Shown: positions 36,192 through 50,783, counted from the stretch's first letter. The stretch: 64,000 nucleotides of DNA from Psoroptes ovis (GCA_002943765.1 PQWQ01000017.1:1011501-1075500); one strand, 5' to 3'. Program-made: numbers and translations. The notes: generated from the sequence alone by a model not told the origin.

Positions 36192-37241
36192 TCAAAATTG
36201 TGGCACATCTGTATCATTTACTTCAATACCACAAACATCGGATATAAAATAATCCATACATGCTTGATATAATTGTATTTGTGCAATAATCGATGAATTT
36301 GTTGATGATGGATATTTATCTTCAGATTCAATACGACATTGGCTATGATAATTTAATACTTGATTTTCTAAATCTTTTTGTAAATGTTTATTTTTAATTT
36401 CTTTTTCAGCTTTATTAAAATCATAACCACCACTCGATGTAAACCAACCTTCAGATCTTAATGCACAAGCAGCAATTTGTTCACGATGTTGTTCAACTGA
36501 TTCACGTGTAATATTTACCGGTAATGGTGTTGTTTCTAAACATTTTGTTATTACATTTGCTTTTGCTAATTTTTCTTGTTCACTTGGTTCCAATTCTGGA
36601 CATTTACCCCAATTTATTTGTGGTGATTGTGGTAAACCACTATTGTTACTGTTATTATTTTGATTTGATGAACTTTGACCACCAGAAGTAGAAACATCAA
36701 TACGATTATTAATATTTTGAATCGGTTTCGATGATGATGTCGATTGTTGTTGCTGACCAGCATTTGATTGTTGTTGTTGTCTACTTAATTGTACTTGTGG
36801 TTGTTGTTGTGATGATTGTCGATGATGTTGTTGAGTATTTTGTTGCGGTTGCTGCTGTTGATGTTGTGAATTTCCCGAACCAGTATTAACGGCAGCAGCA
36901 GCGGCAACAGCAGCCAATGATTGTTGTGCAGCCAATAATTGTTGTGTTTGTCGTTGTAATTGTGCAAGTTGTTCCAACAATTCTTGTTGCTGTTCCAATG
37001 TTAACAATGTTGGCTGTTGCTGTTGTTGTTGATTCAAAACCGTATTTGATTGTTTTGATTCTGATGTTTGTAGTGAGTTAGTTATGTTTGATTGTGACTG
37101 TTGTTGTTGTGGTGCTTGTAACGGTGGTTGCTGTTGTAAATCAAATTTAATCACATCTTTTTGATGATGTTGAATATTATTTGCGCTGATAACGTTTATC
37201 AATAAAAATAATGATAAAATTTGTACAAAATTGCGAAACAT
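36192..37241 (-). CDS. secreted Gln-rich protein with a six-cysteine C-terminal domain
   Basis: Function not established. ATG at 37241 gives 349 residues starting with a clear signal peptide (MFRNFVQILSLFLLINVISA); the same frame is open upstream but that extension would hide the signal. Residues about 35-205 are a Gln-dominated linker with a short poly-Ala stretch. The C-terminal 140 or so residues, from INWGKCPELEPSEQEKLAK, contain six cysteines, including KCPEL, ITKCLE, AACALRSEGWFT, SQCRIE and CMDYFISDVC; the last pair is spaced by exactly eight residues. Helical six-Cys odorant-binding-like proteins of chelicerates are the best guess, but the middle spacings differ from insect OBPs, so this remains tentative. 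The low-complexity linker is unusual for a small carrier protein. Confidence 0.7.
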   Translation of the reverse strand: MFRNFVQILSLFLLINVISANNIQHHQKDVIKFDLQQQPPLQAPQQQQSQSNITNSLQTSESKQSNTVLNQQQQQQPTLLTLEQQQELLEQLAQLQRQTQQLLAAQQSLAAVAAAAAVNTGSGNSQHQQQQPQQNTQQHHRQSSQQQPQVQLSRQQQQSNAGQQQQSTSSSKPIQNINNRIDVSTSGGQSSSNQNNNSNNSGLPQSPQINWGKCPELEPSEQEKLAKANVITKCLETTPLPVNITRESVEQHREQIAACALRSEGWFTSSGGYDFNKAEKEIKNKHLQKDLENQVLNYHSQCRIESEDKYPSSTNSSIIAQIQLYQACMDYFISDVCGIEVNDTDVPQF

Positions 37242-40200
37242 TGTTGATATTATTGATGATTCGAATAGCGAAATACAAAAACGAGGATAAAACAAGTAGA
37301 AACCGGTGAAAAACAAAAGTTTTCGCCAAAAGATGATCGAAAAAAAAATCGATGATGATAATAAGATAGGGTTGAATTCAGTTTGATGAACTTTCAAAAC
37401 CAGAAAAAATTGATTTTTCAATCAAATTATTATCGATCAATGATCTTTCTTCAAATCGAATAATACCAAATGACGATTGATTTTCAATCTGAAATCAATG
37501 ATTTTAAAATTTTGAATGGAAAAAAATTGAATTTGAATCGAATAAAATTTCAAATTAAGACTAGAAATCAATTTGATTGACGATTTATATTGTATCGAAG
37601 ATGAATTTGATTCTCAAATCGAAACTTTAAAAATTGAAGTGATCGCAATGCACTAGTAAATCATAATGATGAAAATATGGTCACATATACACCTGAGCAA
37701 AATTTGGAAAAACAAAAAAACGAAGATTTTGTGAGAATTTCAATTTTCAAAGATCAAAAATGTGAAAAAAAGATCAAATCAAAATTTTAAAAATTCATTG
37801 ATTGACCAGTATTTATATGCGAAAACTTATTCGAAAACAGAAATTGAAACTTGAAAAAAATACAATTCAAAATGGTCATTTGCTTTCACGGATTTTTGAA
37901 TTTGAAAAAAAACAAAATTTTATTTCTTCGATTCTCTTCGTGAATAATAATGATTTCCATTTAAACATTCAAAGCTTCTCTTTGCAAAGATTTCGACTCT
38001 CTCTTGTGTTGGTGGAAATTTTAGTGAAGAAATGAGAAATCATAAATATTTTTGAGAAATTCACAAGAAATTTTTGTAAGATAACAAATACCGGATCGCG
38101 CAAGCTTTTTCAAAGTAAGCAATTTATGATTAATTCAAAGATTATATTCAAATGATTTGTACGAGAAAATAAAATAAAATTGAAATTCAAGAATCGTCAT
38201 TTTCATCAAATGAGAAAATTATAATTATGAAAATTATCTCGCTGGAAATGTTTGGGAAAATCCAAATGAAGAAAATATTCATGTTTAAATTAGTTTTGAA
38301 TCATCATTCATCAATGATAATTAATAAATGAATGAATGAATCATTCCATCATTTCAAGTGAATTAAATGTGTTATCAATGCATTCAATTCAAATTTGGAA
38401 CAAAATTTACGCTAAAATTTTAAAGAAATTTGGAAATTTTCATAAATTCAAAATTTTATCACTTCCGGCCAACATTCACGATTTGTTTCATGATTCAATT
38501 GAAAACAACAATTAAAATTTCAGTAAAATTTGTTTTGAAATTGTTTTATTGAATCAATTTAAAATTAATTATGTTTCAATTATCATTGAGATTATTGCAT
38601 TTCGTAACTTTGCGTTATTTTCAAATTTCTAATGAGTTCTTGATGATTTGATCAAGTTTAGGTTTTCTTGTTACCACAATTTCTGGCCGAGTTGACAAAC
38701 GATGATGATGATGATGATTGTTAATGAATTGTGACAAACAAACACCATAATGTAATTAAGTATTTCATTCCTCTCCGATTGTTTGATTGATTTCCTTGAT
38801 TCAATCAAAATTCAAAAGTCATTCGTTTTTGGTATTTCACGAATCATTTGATGAACAATATTGTTCAACAAATGTAAATTAATTTTCGCTGCAATCAATG
38901 GCTTCAAAATGGCGGAAGTTTTCACAAATTTTCATCAAACGCACGAACGAAACAAAATAATTATTGAATCTAAAAATATCTTATCATATAAATTATTATT
39001 CAAAAAAATTAATTACAATCGAAATTTGTGAAAAAATATATCCATTTATTGACCATACCGTGATTTACATTGCAAACAATTAAATAGAGAGACCTACAAA
39101 CAATATTTGACATAATTGACATTTTCTCATAAACACAAATGTAGCCAAAAATGTAAATATATGCAAAAACTGGTCCATGTCCAAGTCGTTTGTTGACAAA
39201 CAAACAAACAAATGATGAATGACAGAGAGTGGAAAATGTCAAATTTTGACCTAAATCGTGTTCAAACAACAAAATATTAAACAAGAAAAATTGGCAAAAT
39301 AAATATGGAAAATCTTACATGTCTATGAATCAATTTTAAAATATCTCATATTTTAAATACGAATTCCTTTTTAAAATTTCAATTTTTTCGAGGTAATCCG
39401 TCTATTATTATCATTTATTTTTCGGTGTTGCATTTATTGCCATTGATAATTATCAGCTACAGCAACACACCGTCACCACCACCAGTGATTTAATGATATT
39501 TTACCTGGCTAAAAAAGTGTAAGTAAATCATAATCATTTCGAAAATTTTAAAATTTTAAAAATTTTAAAATTTTTTAAATCCTTGTACACAAGTGACAAA
39601 TGGTACAAATTGTTGTTGTTGTTGTTGTTGCTGTTCATTATCATTCATTCATCCATTAATTATTATTATCATTATTATACTGACATTGTTATCAGTGAAT
39701 GATAATGGCCCTCAAATATTTATTTTTAAATGAGTAGAAAAAATTTCTAAAAATATCAAGTGTGATATATATATATAAATAAATTGAGATTAAAATTCTA
39801 TTTCAAAATTTGAAAATATTCATCATCACCTTTGAATATCATTGCTAAAACGAATATCAACAGCATGAAATATGAATGACAAAATTTGATAATCATCATC
39901 ATTTTGATGATAGCAATCATATGTTGACAGATATGAGAAGACCTTTATAGAAAAAAATAGACCAGATACGTTGGTTTAAAATGTCTAAAATACACCTTGG
40001 CCATCGCCAATGTCGACACTTGGACACACTCACCAACAGCACGCTAATATCATCACCATTATCATCATTAATCTTTGATTTATTTATTTTTGAGTGAAAA
40101 TAAAAAATAAAGTTAATTATAATTGAAATGAAATGAAAAAAACTCAATCATTTTATTCATGAAAAAATGAATGGAAAATGAATTATTTTTTCAATTCGCA

Positions 40201-42943
40201 AAATTTGAATTTAGATGAAATGCAATTTTTTCGTTTTCCAATGAAAAATAAACTGAATTAAATGAAACCAAATGAAATGAAATGAAAAATTTAGGTCATT
40301 GAACTAACTTTAGATCAAATTTTTAGGTAATGATTTAGTGATTATTAGTAAATAGTCTTATAATAATAATTGTATTTATTTATTTATTTAGTTTTTTATT
40401 AACATTTTAGATTAGACAATCAAATAAATAAATAAGTATAAATGAATCAAAATACACCTGTAATAATCATGTATTCGACCATATCTATATCATTATTCAG
40501 CTGGTTGTCCATGGAAATTATTTAGTGGGAAGAAAATTGGTAGAAATCGACCAAATCATATAACAAATAAAGCAAAAAAAAAAGCTTGCTGAAAAAAATT
40601 ACTGAGCCAGTTAGTGCTTAGAATAGAAGCTTATTAACATACATAGATAGAGAGAGACGGGTCATCATCATCATCATCATCATCGTCATTGGTCGACAAT
40701 ATCTGGTTGAATGCTAAATGATAATGGTCGGATAATTTTGACCAAGAAGCAAAAATTAAAACTAAATCAAACTAGATTTAACTTGCATTAAATAATCGAA
40801 AATAAAAAAAGCGAAGATTAATTAAAAGGAAAATTAATTTTTCAATTAATTAATCAATGGATTTGAAGCTTTTTTTTGGTGAAAATCTTTTCCAAGATGA
40901 AATACATAAGAAATCAACTATCATTGATCAGTGAAAATCATTAAAAGTCTTGAAGGTCATATTTTTGGATTTCGTAGATTTTCATCGAATGTCACAGATA
41001 TTAACTGGCTGTCAATCAAACAAATGATTGAATTAAATGATTGAAATTTTCTTTTGAATCAGATGAAATAAAAACCTCGAAATGCTCATTCGAATTGGCG
41101 ACAACGGCAATGACGAAAAATAAAAACCCAAATCAAATTGCGGTCAAGTGCAACTGGTCAAAGCAAATATAAAAACAAACAAGGTCGACTAATTGATTTA
41201 TTCATTGAAACAATCAATAACAATGAAAAGTTTTGAAACAATTTTTTGGAGCCATAGCACCATTAAAATGAAGTATGACCATGACAATGATACGGTTCGA
41301 CGGAAAATTTGCACAAAAATCGATTACCAATGATTCTCATTGATTGATTTCAATTGAATCAAAATACTGAATCAATGAGTGAATTTTTCTTTGAATTTAA
41401 AACAAAACTAAAACAATCGTTTACCACTATTAAAATCAAATTTGAACTTAAAAATTGGTGATGGTTCAGCAACAAACACGTAGATAGGATGAGATAATCA
41501 ATTGATTTTACTTAAATTTATTCAAATATAAACATTGATTCTTATCATTTACGTTGAGAAAAATTAATCGAATCAATGACTTGATTAATTTAATGAATTT
41601 GAATTTAATTATTCGATTCTAAATACTTTGAAATAATTAATATTATAATTTAATTCTTTTAAAAAAATTTATAACAAAATGTCTTGAAATGTTTGTTTTA
41701 TTTTATTGGTTTATGTCTAAATTTTTTTTTAAATAAAAAAATTTCATTTTATTTTTTTTTTTTTTTTTCATTCAATGAAAACAAATAAAGATAGAAAATT
41801 CTTGATGAACATTTTGTTGAATTGACAAAAAAAAAACGTGGTCTTTGAATCGGGGTAATGACGGGTGTGGTAATCGTGGATCGGGATGATGATGACGGAT
41901 GGTGAGGGGTGTGTTGTATAATTCAATGGAAATGTCGATAAATGAATGTGTGTAATTTTAATAAATTTTGGAAAATGAATGATTAATAGATTGATATTAC
42001 TTTGTAATTATTTTGGTATTTGATTAATTAATTAATCGATTAAATAATTAATTAATAATTAATGTAATTGATTTGTAATCAATTTTTAAAAATGAAGAAA
42101 AAAAAACAAACAAACAAAAAGCAATTTTTCAAAATGGGCGGCGGTGTAACAATGTTTTTTTTGGTGTTTTGTATGCGTTGGTTGTGTCTATGTGTGTTTA
42201 CGGTGAATATTGATGTTGTATTTTGTACCTGAATCAATTAATTATTATTGAATTGTAATTTGAAAGAATCGGAAATTTAAATGAAAGATTATTTTTCATC
42301 AATTAATTAATTTGAGAAAGTAAAAAAAAATTAATCAATTGATTAATTGTTATAAATTAATTAATTATTAATGTTGGTTGATTATTTCAACTAAAAAACT
42401 AAATTAAAATAATTATAATCAAATATGATTGATTAATTGATGGTCATTACATTATTTAACTTCATTTTCGTAGTTGTAGCACGTATATTTTGCTTGTAAT
42501 TGTTTGTTTGTTGTCAGAGTAATTAGGTTTTTTTTTGTTGTTTTTTATATCAATTTATTAATTGATATTAATGAATTAATTAATTAATTGTCTGATCACA
42601 TTAAACTTTTCTTTGAAAATATTAATAAATATTTGAACATAATAATTCAATTTTGTTTTTTTGTTTGTAATTATCATTAACACAGCCAAAAGAAATGAAA
42701 AAAAGTATTAAAACAGAAAACGATGAGGAATGTTTGTGAATTTTGTTTATCTAATGATATATATTTTAGCTATTATTGATCAACAACTGTTAACACCAGC
42801 ACCATTGAATGGAAATTTTATCACCTTTATCGTTTATTCTTTCCAGGCACCTGTCGGTTGCTTAAGGTGCACACGATTGAAAATTAATCTGACTCAATTG
42901 AGATTTAATTGTTTGTAACAAAAAAAAAATCGATTAATTAATT
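37242..42943. other. intergenic AT-rich stretch
   Basis: No recognised gene. It contains ATC and TTG microsatellites, AATG tetranucleotide runs and a motif AAAATGGCGGAAGT (38906-38919) resembling a YY1/ETS-type promoter element. Short open frames near 39.0-39.3 kb and 42.7-42.9 kb have no recognisable similarity. Confidence 0.6.
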
Positions 42944-45859
42944 TCATTCAATTCTTTTTCTTTTCTTCGGTTGTTGTTGTTGTTGCTGATTATTATCATT
43001 CTTGTTGACATTATTGATGATATTATCATTTATTTTTTGATTATTATCACTATTATCACCATTATTATTATTGTTATTATCACCAACAATACCATCATTA
43101 TCATTGCCTTTATCATCATTATCATTATTATTATTATTATCTTCATCATCATCAATGGTCACATCAATTATTGTTATCATTTTATTATCACTGTCATCAT
43201 TATCTTTGTCATCATTACTATCGGTATCCATTTTATCATTTTTTCCACCCGATTTCGATACTTTTATCATATTATCCATTTCATCATCAACAATTTTATC
43301 ATTATCATTCATTTTCGTCATATTTGATGTCAAAGATGATATATTTGTCAATGTGTTAGATGTTGTCGTTTGATGTTTTTGATTGTTTTGTAGATGATTA
43401 ACTGTTGATTGTAGGGAACCGGCTGTTTTGATTGTACTGACTGCATTTGATGATAAAGATGATGATAATTGTGCTGATGTTGATGGATTGTTAGCTGCTG
43501 ACGCTAATGATGTTTTATAAATTGTTGTCGTTGTAGTTGATGCTGTTGCCGATGATGGAATAGAAGGTGGAGATGTCAATGTTGGTGATGACGATGTTGA
43601 TTTAGATTCGAATGATTGTTGTAGTTGTTGATAATAATTGGGATTTGTAAATTTTAATATAACTTTTTGTAATTCAAATTTTACAATTTCTTTCTTTTGT
43701 CTATCATCAATTGTTCTTAATGATGCAGCTAAACTACGACAAAATGCTATATCTTCATCATCAAATTCATTATTAGTGATTGTATCTTGAACGATTGAGC
43801 GTATTAATTGTTTGATTTCATCATAATCCGTAATCGATTTAATTATAGATGATGGATTCGATTTGAATGTATTGTTACCACTATTATTAGATATCATCAT
43901 AATTGATTCATCACTAGAATTATTACCACCGGTAACGAATCCACTGCTAGCATTACTACTCGCCGTTAGACTACTATTTAATGATAAATTTTCTACAATA
44001 TTACTATTAGTTCCTAACGAAATAGATGTATCACTGCGTTCACCGTTTGCTGATTTAGACTTTTGCGATGGCTGATGTTGTTGCTGTTCTTGAGATTGAT
44101 TTTGAATAGGAAAATGACTGGAATTTGTTGATAAACGAATTGTTGAATTCGGTTGATGATTTTGTTTATGATGCTGAGATTGTTGTTGATGATGTACATT
44201 TTTGTGATGATCTTTGGTTGAAGTTGACGCTGTTGCATAATAATTTAATGTTGATGATAAACATTTACGGTCTACGTTATGTAGCGGAGGCGATAATGGT
44301 GATGCTGATAATGATGGAGATGATGATAATTGTGGAATTGATTGAATTGATATAGATTTAATTGGACTAATTGACCCTGATGAAATTGTTGATGAATGAC
44401 GATTATTATTATTATTGCGATTATGAGCACTAATTATACCGCTTCTATTGAATTGTACTGCAGGCGCCGATAATGTTGATACAGCACTTGGTAATGATGT
44501 CAATAAAAATGAAGGTGATGCTCCTGCGATTCCTTTTCCTCCTAGAATAGCACCGCCACTGCTACTAGAACCAGCACCACCACCAACAGTGATGGCGTTA
44601 TTTGCTGCATTCTGATTAATTATTGAATAACCAATTAATGGAATCGTTTGCTGCTGTGGATGATGATGTTTAGAAGATACGGATGTGGTTATCGCTGTAT
44701 TTATTGCAGCTTGACTGCCTGCAGCAATATTTAGATGGCCGATATTTGCTGATGTTGGTAGAGTTGTGGTTGTTGGTAGATGCACAATTGAAGAAGTCAC
44801 AGCAGCCGGAGCTTGTATCACCGAAAACGCAGGATGATTGGTTGATATTGTTTGTGCAGCCATAGTTGTCGATATATTATGATTTGTTGCACCTGGATTA
44901 CGTTGAGCAATGGCTGATGTTCCAATTATTTCCACTGAATTTGAATATTAAAAATTAAAAATTAATGATTTCATTAATATATTTTTAAACCAATTAACCA
45001 ACCATTTCTAAGCGGTATTGTTTGTATCGATTTGGCACCATTTATTGCTGCTTGTGCATCTTGAGCATTTATCAATATAACTTCTTGTTGTGGCTGTTGA
45101 TGATCACCAGTAATAATTTGTTGATTAGCACTATTATTATTCACATGTTGCTGTAGTTTTTTATTATTAAATCCATTGCCACTTGTCATGCTAACAAAAT
45201 CAATACTATCATGTCCATTTTGTAATGGCTTTATATCATCATCATCATTATTACTATTACCGTTATTACGATTATTATTATTATTATTTGATGATCCACT
45301 GCCACCACTAGATCCAGCAACAATCGTATCGATAATTTCATTTTTCGAAAATGTAATATTAAAATGATGAACATTATGACTATTACTATTTTGATTAACT
45401 AAAAATGACATATTTTTATAATGTCTCCAACGTGATACATATGATGATGATGATGATTGTTGAGAACCATTATTATTATCATTCGATGTTGTTGCCGTCG
45501 ATGATGATGTAGAATTTCCATTATCATTTTCATTATCAACGCTACCATCAATACAAGCGATTGATGGATTACTACTTGTAACACGTTTATGTTCACGAAA
45601 AAATGTGGTACGTAAATTACGATATTTTTCATAAACATCTTTGCCTGAATTGAATTTAAAATGAATTTAGAATCAAATTCTCATAATAAAAAACAAGAAA
45701 TATCTTACGAGTTAATTGCAATTGTTTTGCAATAAATTCCAATTTCTCTATCCGTAATGCACGATTATTATAATCTTTATCTTTTGTATTCCATAACGAT
45801 GGATTTATATGAAAATAATCGATCAATTCTTTTTCTTGTTCAAATGTTAATCGATGCAT
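42944..45859 (-). CDS. MADF-BESS domain nuclear protein
   Basis: A putative transcription factor or chromatin-linked protein of the Adf-1/stonewall class. Exons 45859-45709, 45644-45003 and 44934-42944 are joined across introns of 64 and 68 bases, giving 927 residues in frame. The MADF domain spans about residues 5-130: LIDYFHINPSLWNTKDKDY and LTRKDVYEKYRNLRTTFFREH, interrupted by a Ser/Asn-rich insert, then SRWRHYKNMSFL. A BESS motif lies near 655-692 (DIAFCRSLAASLRTIDDRQK through ILKF). The rest is Ser/Thr/Gln/Asn-rich. The last residues PKKRKRIE form a classic nuclear signal after a poly-Gln run. The second intron uses a weaker donor (G|GTTGGT), so that boundary is less certain. Confidence 0.85.
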
Positions 45860-48800
45860 TATTTGTTCTTATTATTAATATTATATTGAATAATAATGAT
45901 AATGATGAATTGAATTCAATTTAATGATTCATAAATCCAAAATCAGATCAGATTATTATTGTTATTCGATAATAAATATTCATGAATCAACTAGCTCGAA
46001 TCGTATGTATTACAATAATTAGGCTTTTGTTTCAATCTTCTATTTCTAGCAATAATAATAATAATGATTATATAATTTAACACAATTAGAAAATAATTTT
46101 TTTTCTGCTTAAATTCCAAATGTAATTATATATCACAATTAATTATTTTTCAAAAATTTTAATTTGATTTGATTTTTTCTTTCTTTCTTTCTTCGAATGA
46201 AAGATTATTATTTTTGAAACAATTGAAATATATTTTCTGATTAATAATAATAATAATTGATGCAACAACAAACGAATATTTCAACGAATAAAACTAGAAA
46301 TTTGAAAAAAAAAAATTCTTTGGAATTTCATTAATTTGATGAATGATTTTATTTTATTTTATCTTCTCTCTTCAGTTGTCGAGTGACAATAATATTAATG
46401 ATGGCAACAATTATGAACAATAATAATCATCATTATAATCATTATAAATACATCAATCATTTCATTTCATTTCATTAATCATAATTAATCTTCATTATGG
46501 TCGATATACGGATATTTTTTTTTCTATTTTAATTCTCAATTCTTTAATTTATTTTTTTATTTATTTCAATATTTTTCATTTTTGTTATTGCTGTTATTTA
46601 CATTTCTTCTTATTTATTTTTGCCAATTTAAAACAATAATAATAATAATAATGATAATGATTAAAACCAAAATAATCAGAATAACAATCCATAATAAATT
46701 TTTTCAAATATTAATAATGATAATGATGATCATAATAATAAAATCTTTTAGGGTGAAAGAAACCTTTAAAGAGAATAAATGAAAAATAAATATCAATTAA
46801 ATGGAATTAAAATTTTAAATTAAATAATTGTTTTGATTGATAAATTATGAAATATGAGAATAATCAAACAAATCTATGAAGAATATCACATTGCATTTAC
46901 ATTACAATACATTTAAATTATAAGCGAAAATTCAAACAATGGCGGTTACCCTTTACGCTGATCATAAAAATATAAAACATTTCCGATCATTTCCGACATG
47001 AAACAAAAGAATGAATCAAATTGCGTCTACAGAAAAAATTGCGTGTCATATTCTTTGATTGGTTTCTTTCATTAACGAACATGCATAAAACTAGATAAAA
47101 ATATAATTTCACTGATTCCATTACTATACCATTGGTCAAATTGCTCATAATTGATCATAAATAATCACCATTCATTCAATTTAACCAATCACGAATGAAA
47201 CAAGGAGAAAAAAGAAATCCGGTGCAAAAAGAATTCAATCATGGAATTAGAATCACACAAAAGCAAATGTCAATATGTTCAACCGGATACATAGAATCGA
47301 ATATGAATCAATTAAATGTCGAATTTTCAGGCATGAATAAGAAACCAAACAACAATCAGGCATAATGTGAATACATGACACGATTCAAATCATCATATCA
47401 GTTGAATTGAATTCAAAAATAAATCAAATAATGATAATTGGTGATAATAATAACGAGAAATAAATAACAAAAATTACCACAAATCAGAACGGAAAACCTA
47501 CATCGTTTGAAATTAATTGTCATTTCATCTATTTTTTTCTGATTTTTTTGATTTGCAAAAACCAAATAAAATAAATCACTGATTCTCAAATTCTTGGTTA
47601 GGAATATGATAAAGAACGGTGGTCTTGGGTAAACTGAGAAAAAAATTGGCTGAAATTTTTCGGAAAATTCGGAGCATCAATCGATTGTTATGATTCAGCG
47701 GTGGGAAAATTCAATATTTAATTCAAAGAACCATGTTTATAAGACACGTGGTTGATTCGTTAAATATGAATGTATTTGGACTCAAATTCAATTGAGATCA
47801 ATTAGAATAAGGAAAAATTCTTGTCGTTGATTCAAGATAATAAGAATATGATAAAACTTGAGCATCTTTGAATTGTTTTTATCTTGAAAAAATCAAAATC
47901 AAATCGAATCACAATTGAATTAAATTAAAATTAAATCACAATTCAAAATAAATTATATGTACATATCACAGTGTAAAAATTATTTTTTTGAAAAAACAAA
48001 ATTAATAATTGACAAATTTTCATTATTATTATTATTAACATTATTAGGATTATCATTATGGTTAATCAATGGGGAATTTTTTATATTTTTTTTTTGATGC
48101 AGCAGAAGCCACGACCACGACCATCATCATCATCATCATCATCATCACCAACAACAGCAACAATTGTTGTCGACGACAACGGCAACAACGATGACAATAT
48201 TGTCATTTAATTAACACTATTTTTTCCATCATTAATATCAATATTATCATCACTAATATTACTTCTACCACCAATCCTGATAATACAAATAATAATAATA
48301 ATAATGCACAGACAAAAAAAAAAAAAAAATAATAAAAAACAAAAAACATCGATATCGAATAAATAATAATTGTCGTTGTCATCATCACCATACACATCCA
48401 AGATATGGTGTGTATAGTTGATTGTGTATTCACTTATGGTGAGATGGATGATGATGCTGATAATAATGATGAAATGTACACATGTACAAACATACACATG
48501 TATAATCACCACTTGCAAATATCAATATAACCTCTTCAACAAAAAAAAACCTCACACAAATTGCATACAAATTACCATCATTAGCAATTAACCTTCACAT
48601 ATAATCTTGTAAATTTTTTCAAATTAAAGATACACACACACACGAGTAAATACTCAGGTAAACAGCTCAGGTATACACCACAATGCATACAGCACAAGCG
48701 TAAAATCTTTGCTTGTGATCACTTCATTTTTCATTAATTACGAAATCCGATCAATTCGCTACTGAAGCGATGTTGGCTATGTTGGTCATGCCATAGGATG

Positions 48801-49703
48801 TCGTCGCTGCTGCGATTGCTGAAATCAATCTATTTTTTCTTTGGTGACAAAAAATTGAAGCATTATCAGCGCCATTACTTGAAGGATTTTCGTTCATGTG
48901 TACATCATACCTCGCCAAACATCAGAAAAAAAAGCAAACCTTGCAAATCATGTATACCAAACACCGCAGACATGACAAGATAACGACAAGATTTTTTTTT
49001 CATTTTTCAACCACCAAAACATCAAAACTTCAAAATCCCATATAGATGATTTAATTTTGATTTGATTCAAATGATTGAAAAAAAAAATTCATTAAATTTC
49101 AATTTTTGATTTGATTTCTTCATTATGAAATGGTGGATTATCATCTCGATAACATTACCATTACCAACATTATCACCAGCAACGACAACATCGAAAATTT
49201 ACCACATTCAAGACTTGAATCATTTATCATTAATCATTTTTTTTCTATTTTTATTTTTTCATTTTTCAATTTTCAAATACTCAATCATTATTATTATTTA
49301 TGATTATTATTTAATTTATCATTTTCATATATGTGTGTCGTCTGTTTTTGTCAATAAATTTTAATCAACAATTGACAGTGATTATCATCGAAAGAAAATT
49401 TGGAGAAAAAAAGAAGATCATCATCATCATCATTCGAACGAATCATAAAATTTACTTATCACCTTTCGAATAAAACATATACCACCACATGTAAATACAT
49501 GCACCACCACCAGTCAGTCTCTTTTTTTTTTTTTTTTTGCAATGAATATGTAATAATTTGGTTTGGACACATAGAGACAAATATACACACGACGAACACA
49601 TACACATACATACACAATTATCAATAAGTGGATGCAATTGCATTTCGTTAGTACTTTACCATAAGTAAACCAAAGAGAAAAAAATTGAAATTTTTTAAAA
49701 TAA

Positions 49704-49773
49704 AGCAGTCATCCTGCCAATCCCGAGTGTAATACGGGCATTCGACTCTTTACACTTGGCATGAATGACAGCT
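49704..49773 (+). ncRNA. candidate structured RNA / pre-miRNA-like hairpin
   Basis: A GC-rich patch in AT-rich DNA folds as an imperfect hairpin: AGC/GCT, GTCAT/ATGAC, TGCCAA/TTGGCA and GTGTAA/TTACAC, about 20 pairs, with one A-A mismatch, a small internal loop, a 6-nt bulge (TCCCGA) and a 17-nt loop. The size is right for an animal pre-miRNA, but the bulge is large and I recognise no known mature miRNA. Strand is undetermined. Confidence 0.3.
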
Positions 49774-50403
49774 GTGTAAGGCTGATTTTAGAAAAATTCA
49801 AAATTTCAACTAATCGCGATTCATTTTCAAATACGAAAATTTCAATTTGCTTTTAGCTTCTTTCTTGAAATTCTTAGAAAATAAAACTTTGAGATGATAA
49901 ATTTCGGATAACACTTTTTTTTTGATTTTTTTTCAAAGAGTAATTTAGAATAACTTGTGATATCAATTTCAATCAATGAAATGAATCAATGTCAAGTTTG
50001 AATAGATGAATGAAAGAAAAGGATTTTAAATTAATTTGAAATAAGAAAATTCAAAGAGTTGCAATTTAATTTGGTTCAATTTAAAAAAAAAAAAAATTGA
50101 ACCCAATTATACAATTTGATGGATGCTTTTGATTATTCGCCTATTTTTCTTCTCGAGTCAATCTATTCAATGCACGATCGATCTAATGAATACAATTTCA
50201 TACAGAAAAAAAAAATAGATATTAGACACACAATATCAAAATCAAAGAATCAAATCAAATTAAATAAATTTAATTAAATAATGAAGCAAAAAAAAAAGAA
50301 TAGAAAAATAAACTGAATCAAAGATTAATACACAACACAAACACATATCAAGCTTTATATTCAACCCTTTGTGTTTAGTGGTACAGAAGCTACGCAAGCG
50401 CCG

Positions 50404-50443
50404 CGATTTTCAGTGAATCACAAGTAAATTCACAGCTAAAATC
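50404..50443. other. short hairpin in a GC-richer patch
   Basis: GATTTT (50405-50410) pairs with AAAATC (50438-50443), and GTGAAT pairs with ATTCAC, with a two-base bulge and a single mismatch; about 13 pairs and a 9-nt loop. It sits next to GCAAGCGCCGCG. Too short to call a pre-miRNA. Confidence 0.3.
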
Positions 50444-50783
50444 TTCAAGTGCATGGGGTTTTGGAAATTTTTTGAGAAAAATTGAAATACAATATTGTCT
50501 TAAAGCAACATATCTATGAGTACAGTATTGAATTCAAATGAATCGATGATAAATTAAAATACAAACACACACATATCTGAAATGCATATGCATCTTTTGA
50601 TGATTGATACATATGCACACACACACACACTTAAATTTATAATTAAACTAACCGAAAATATGTTTTCATCATTGTTATTAACATGATCATCATCATCATC
50701 GTTATTATTTGATCAACTTTAAACTTGACTAAATTAAATTAAATTTATAATGAAACTGAACTAATCAATCAATCAATCAAATC

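Noticed and set aside
42971..43373. Plus-strand Ile/Ser-rich open frames of 100-118 codons
   Set aside because: They are antisense to the Asn/Asp-rich 3' part of the MADF-BESS gene and merely reflect its codon repeats.
48207..48518. Two overlapping minus-strand frames of 76 and 103 codons
   Set aside because: Both arise from ATC/AAT microsatellites and poly(A); reading frames of equal length in two phases argue against coding.
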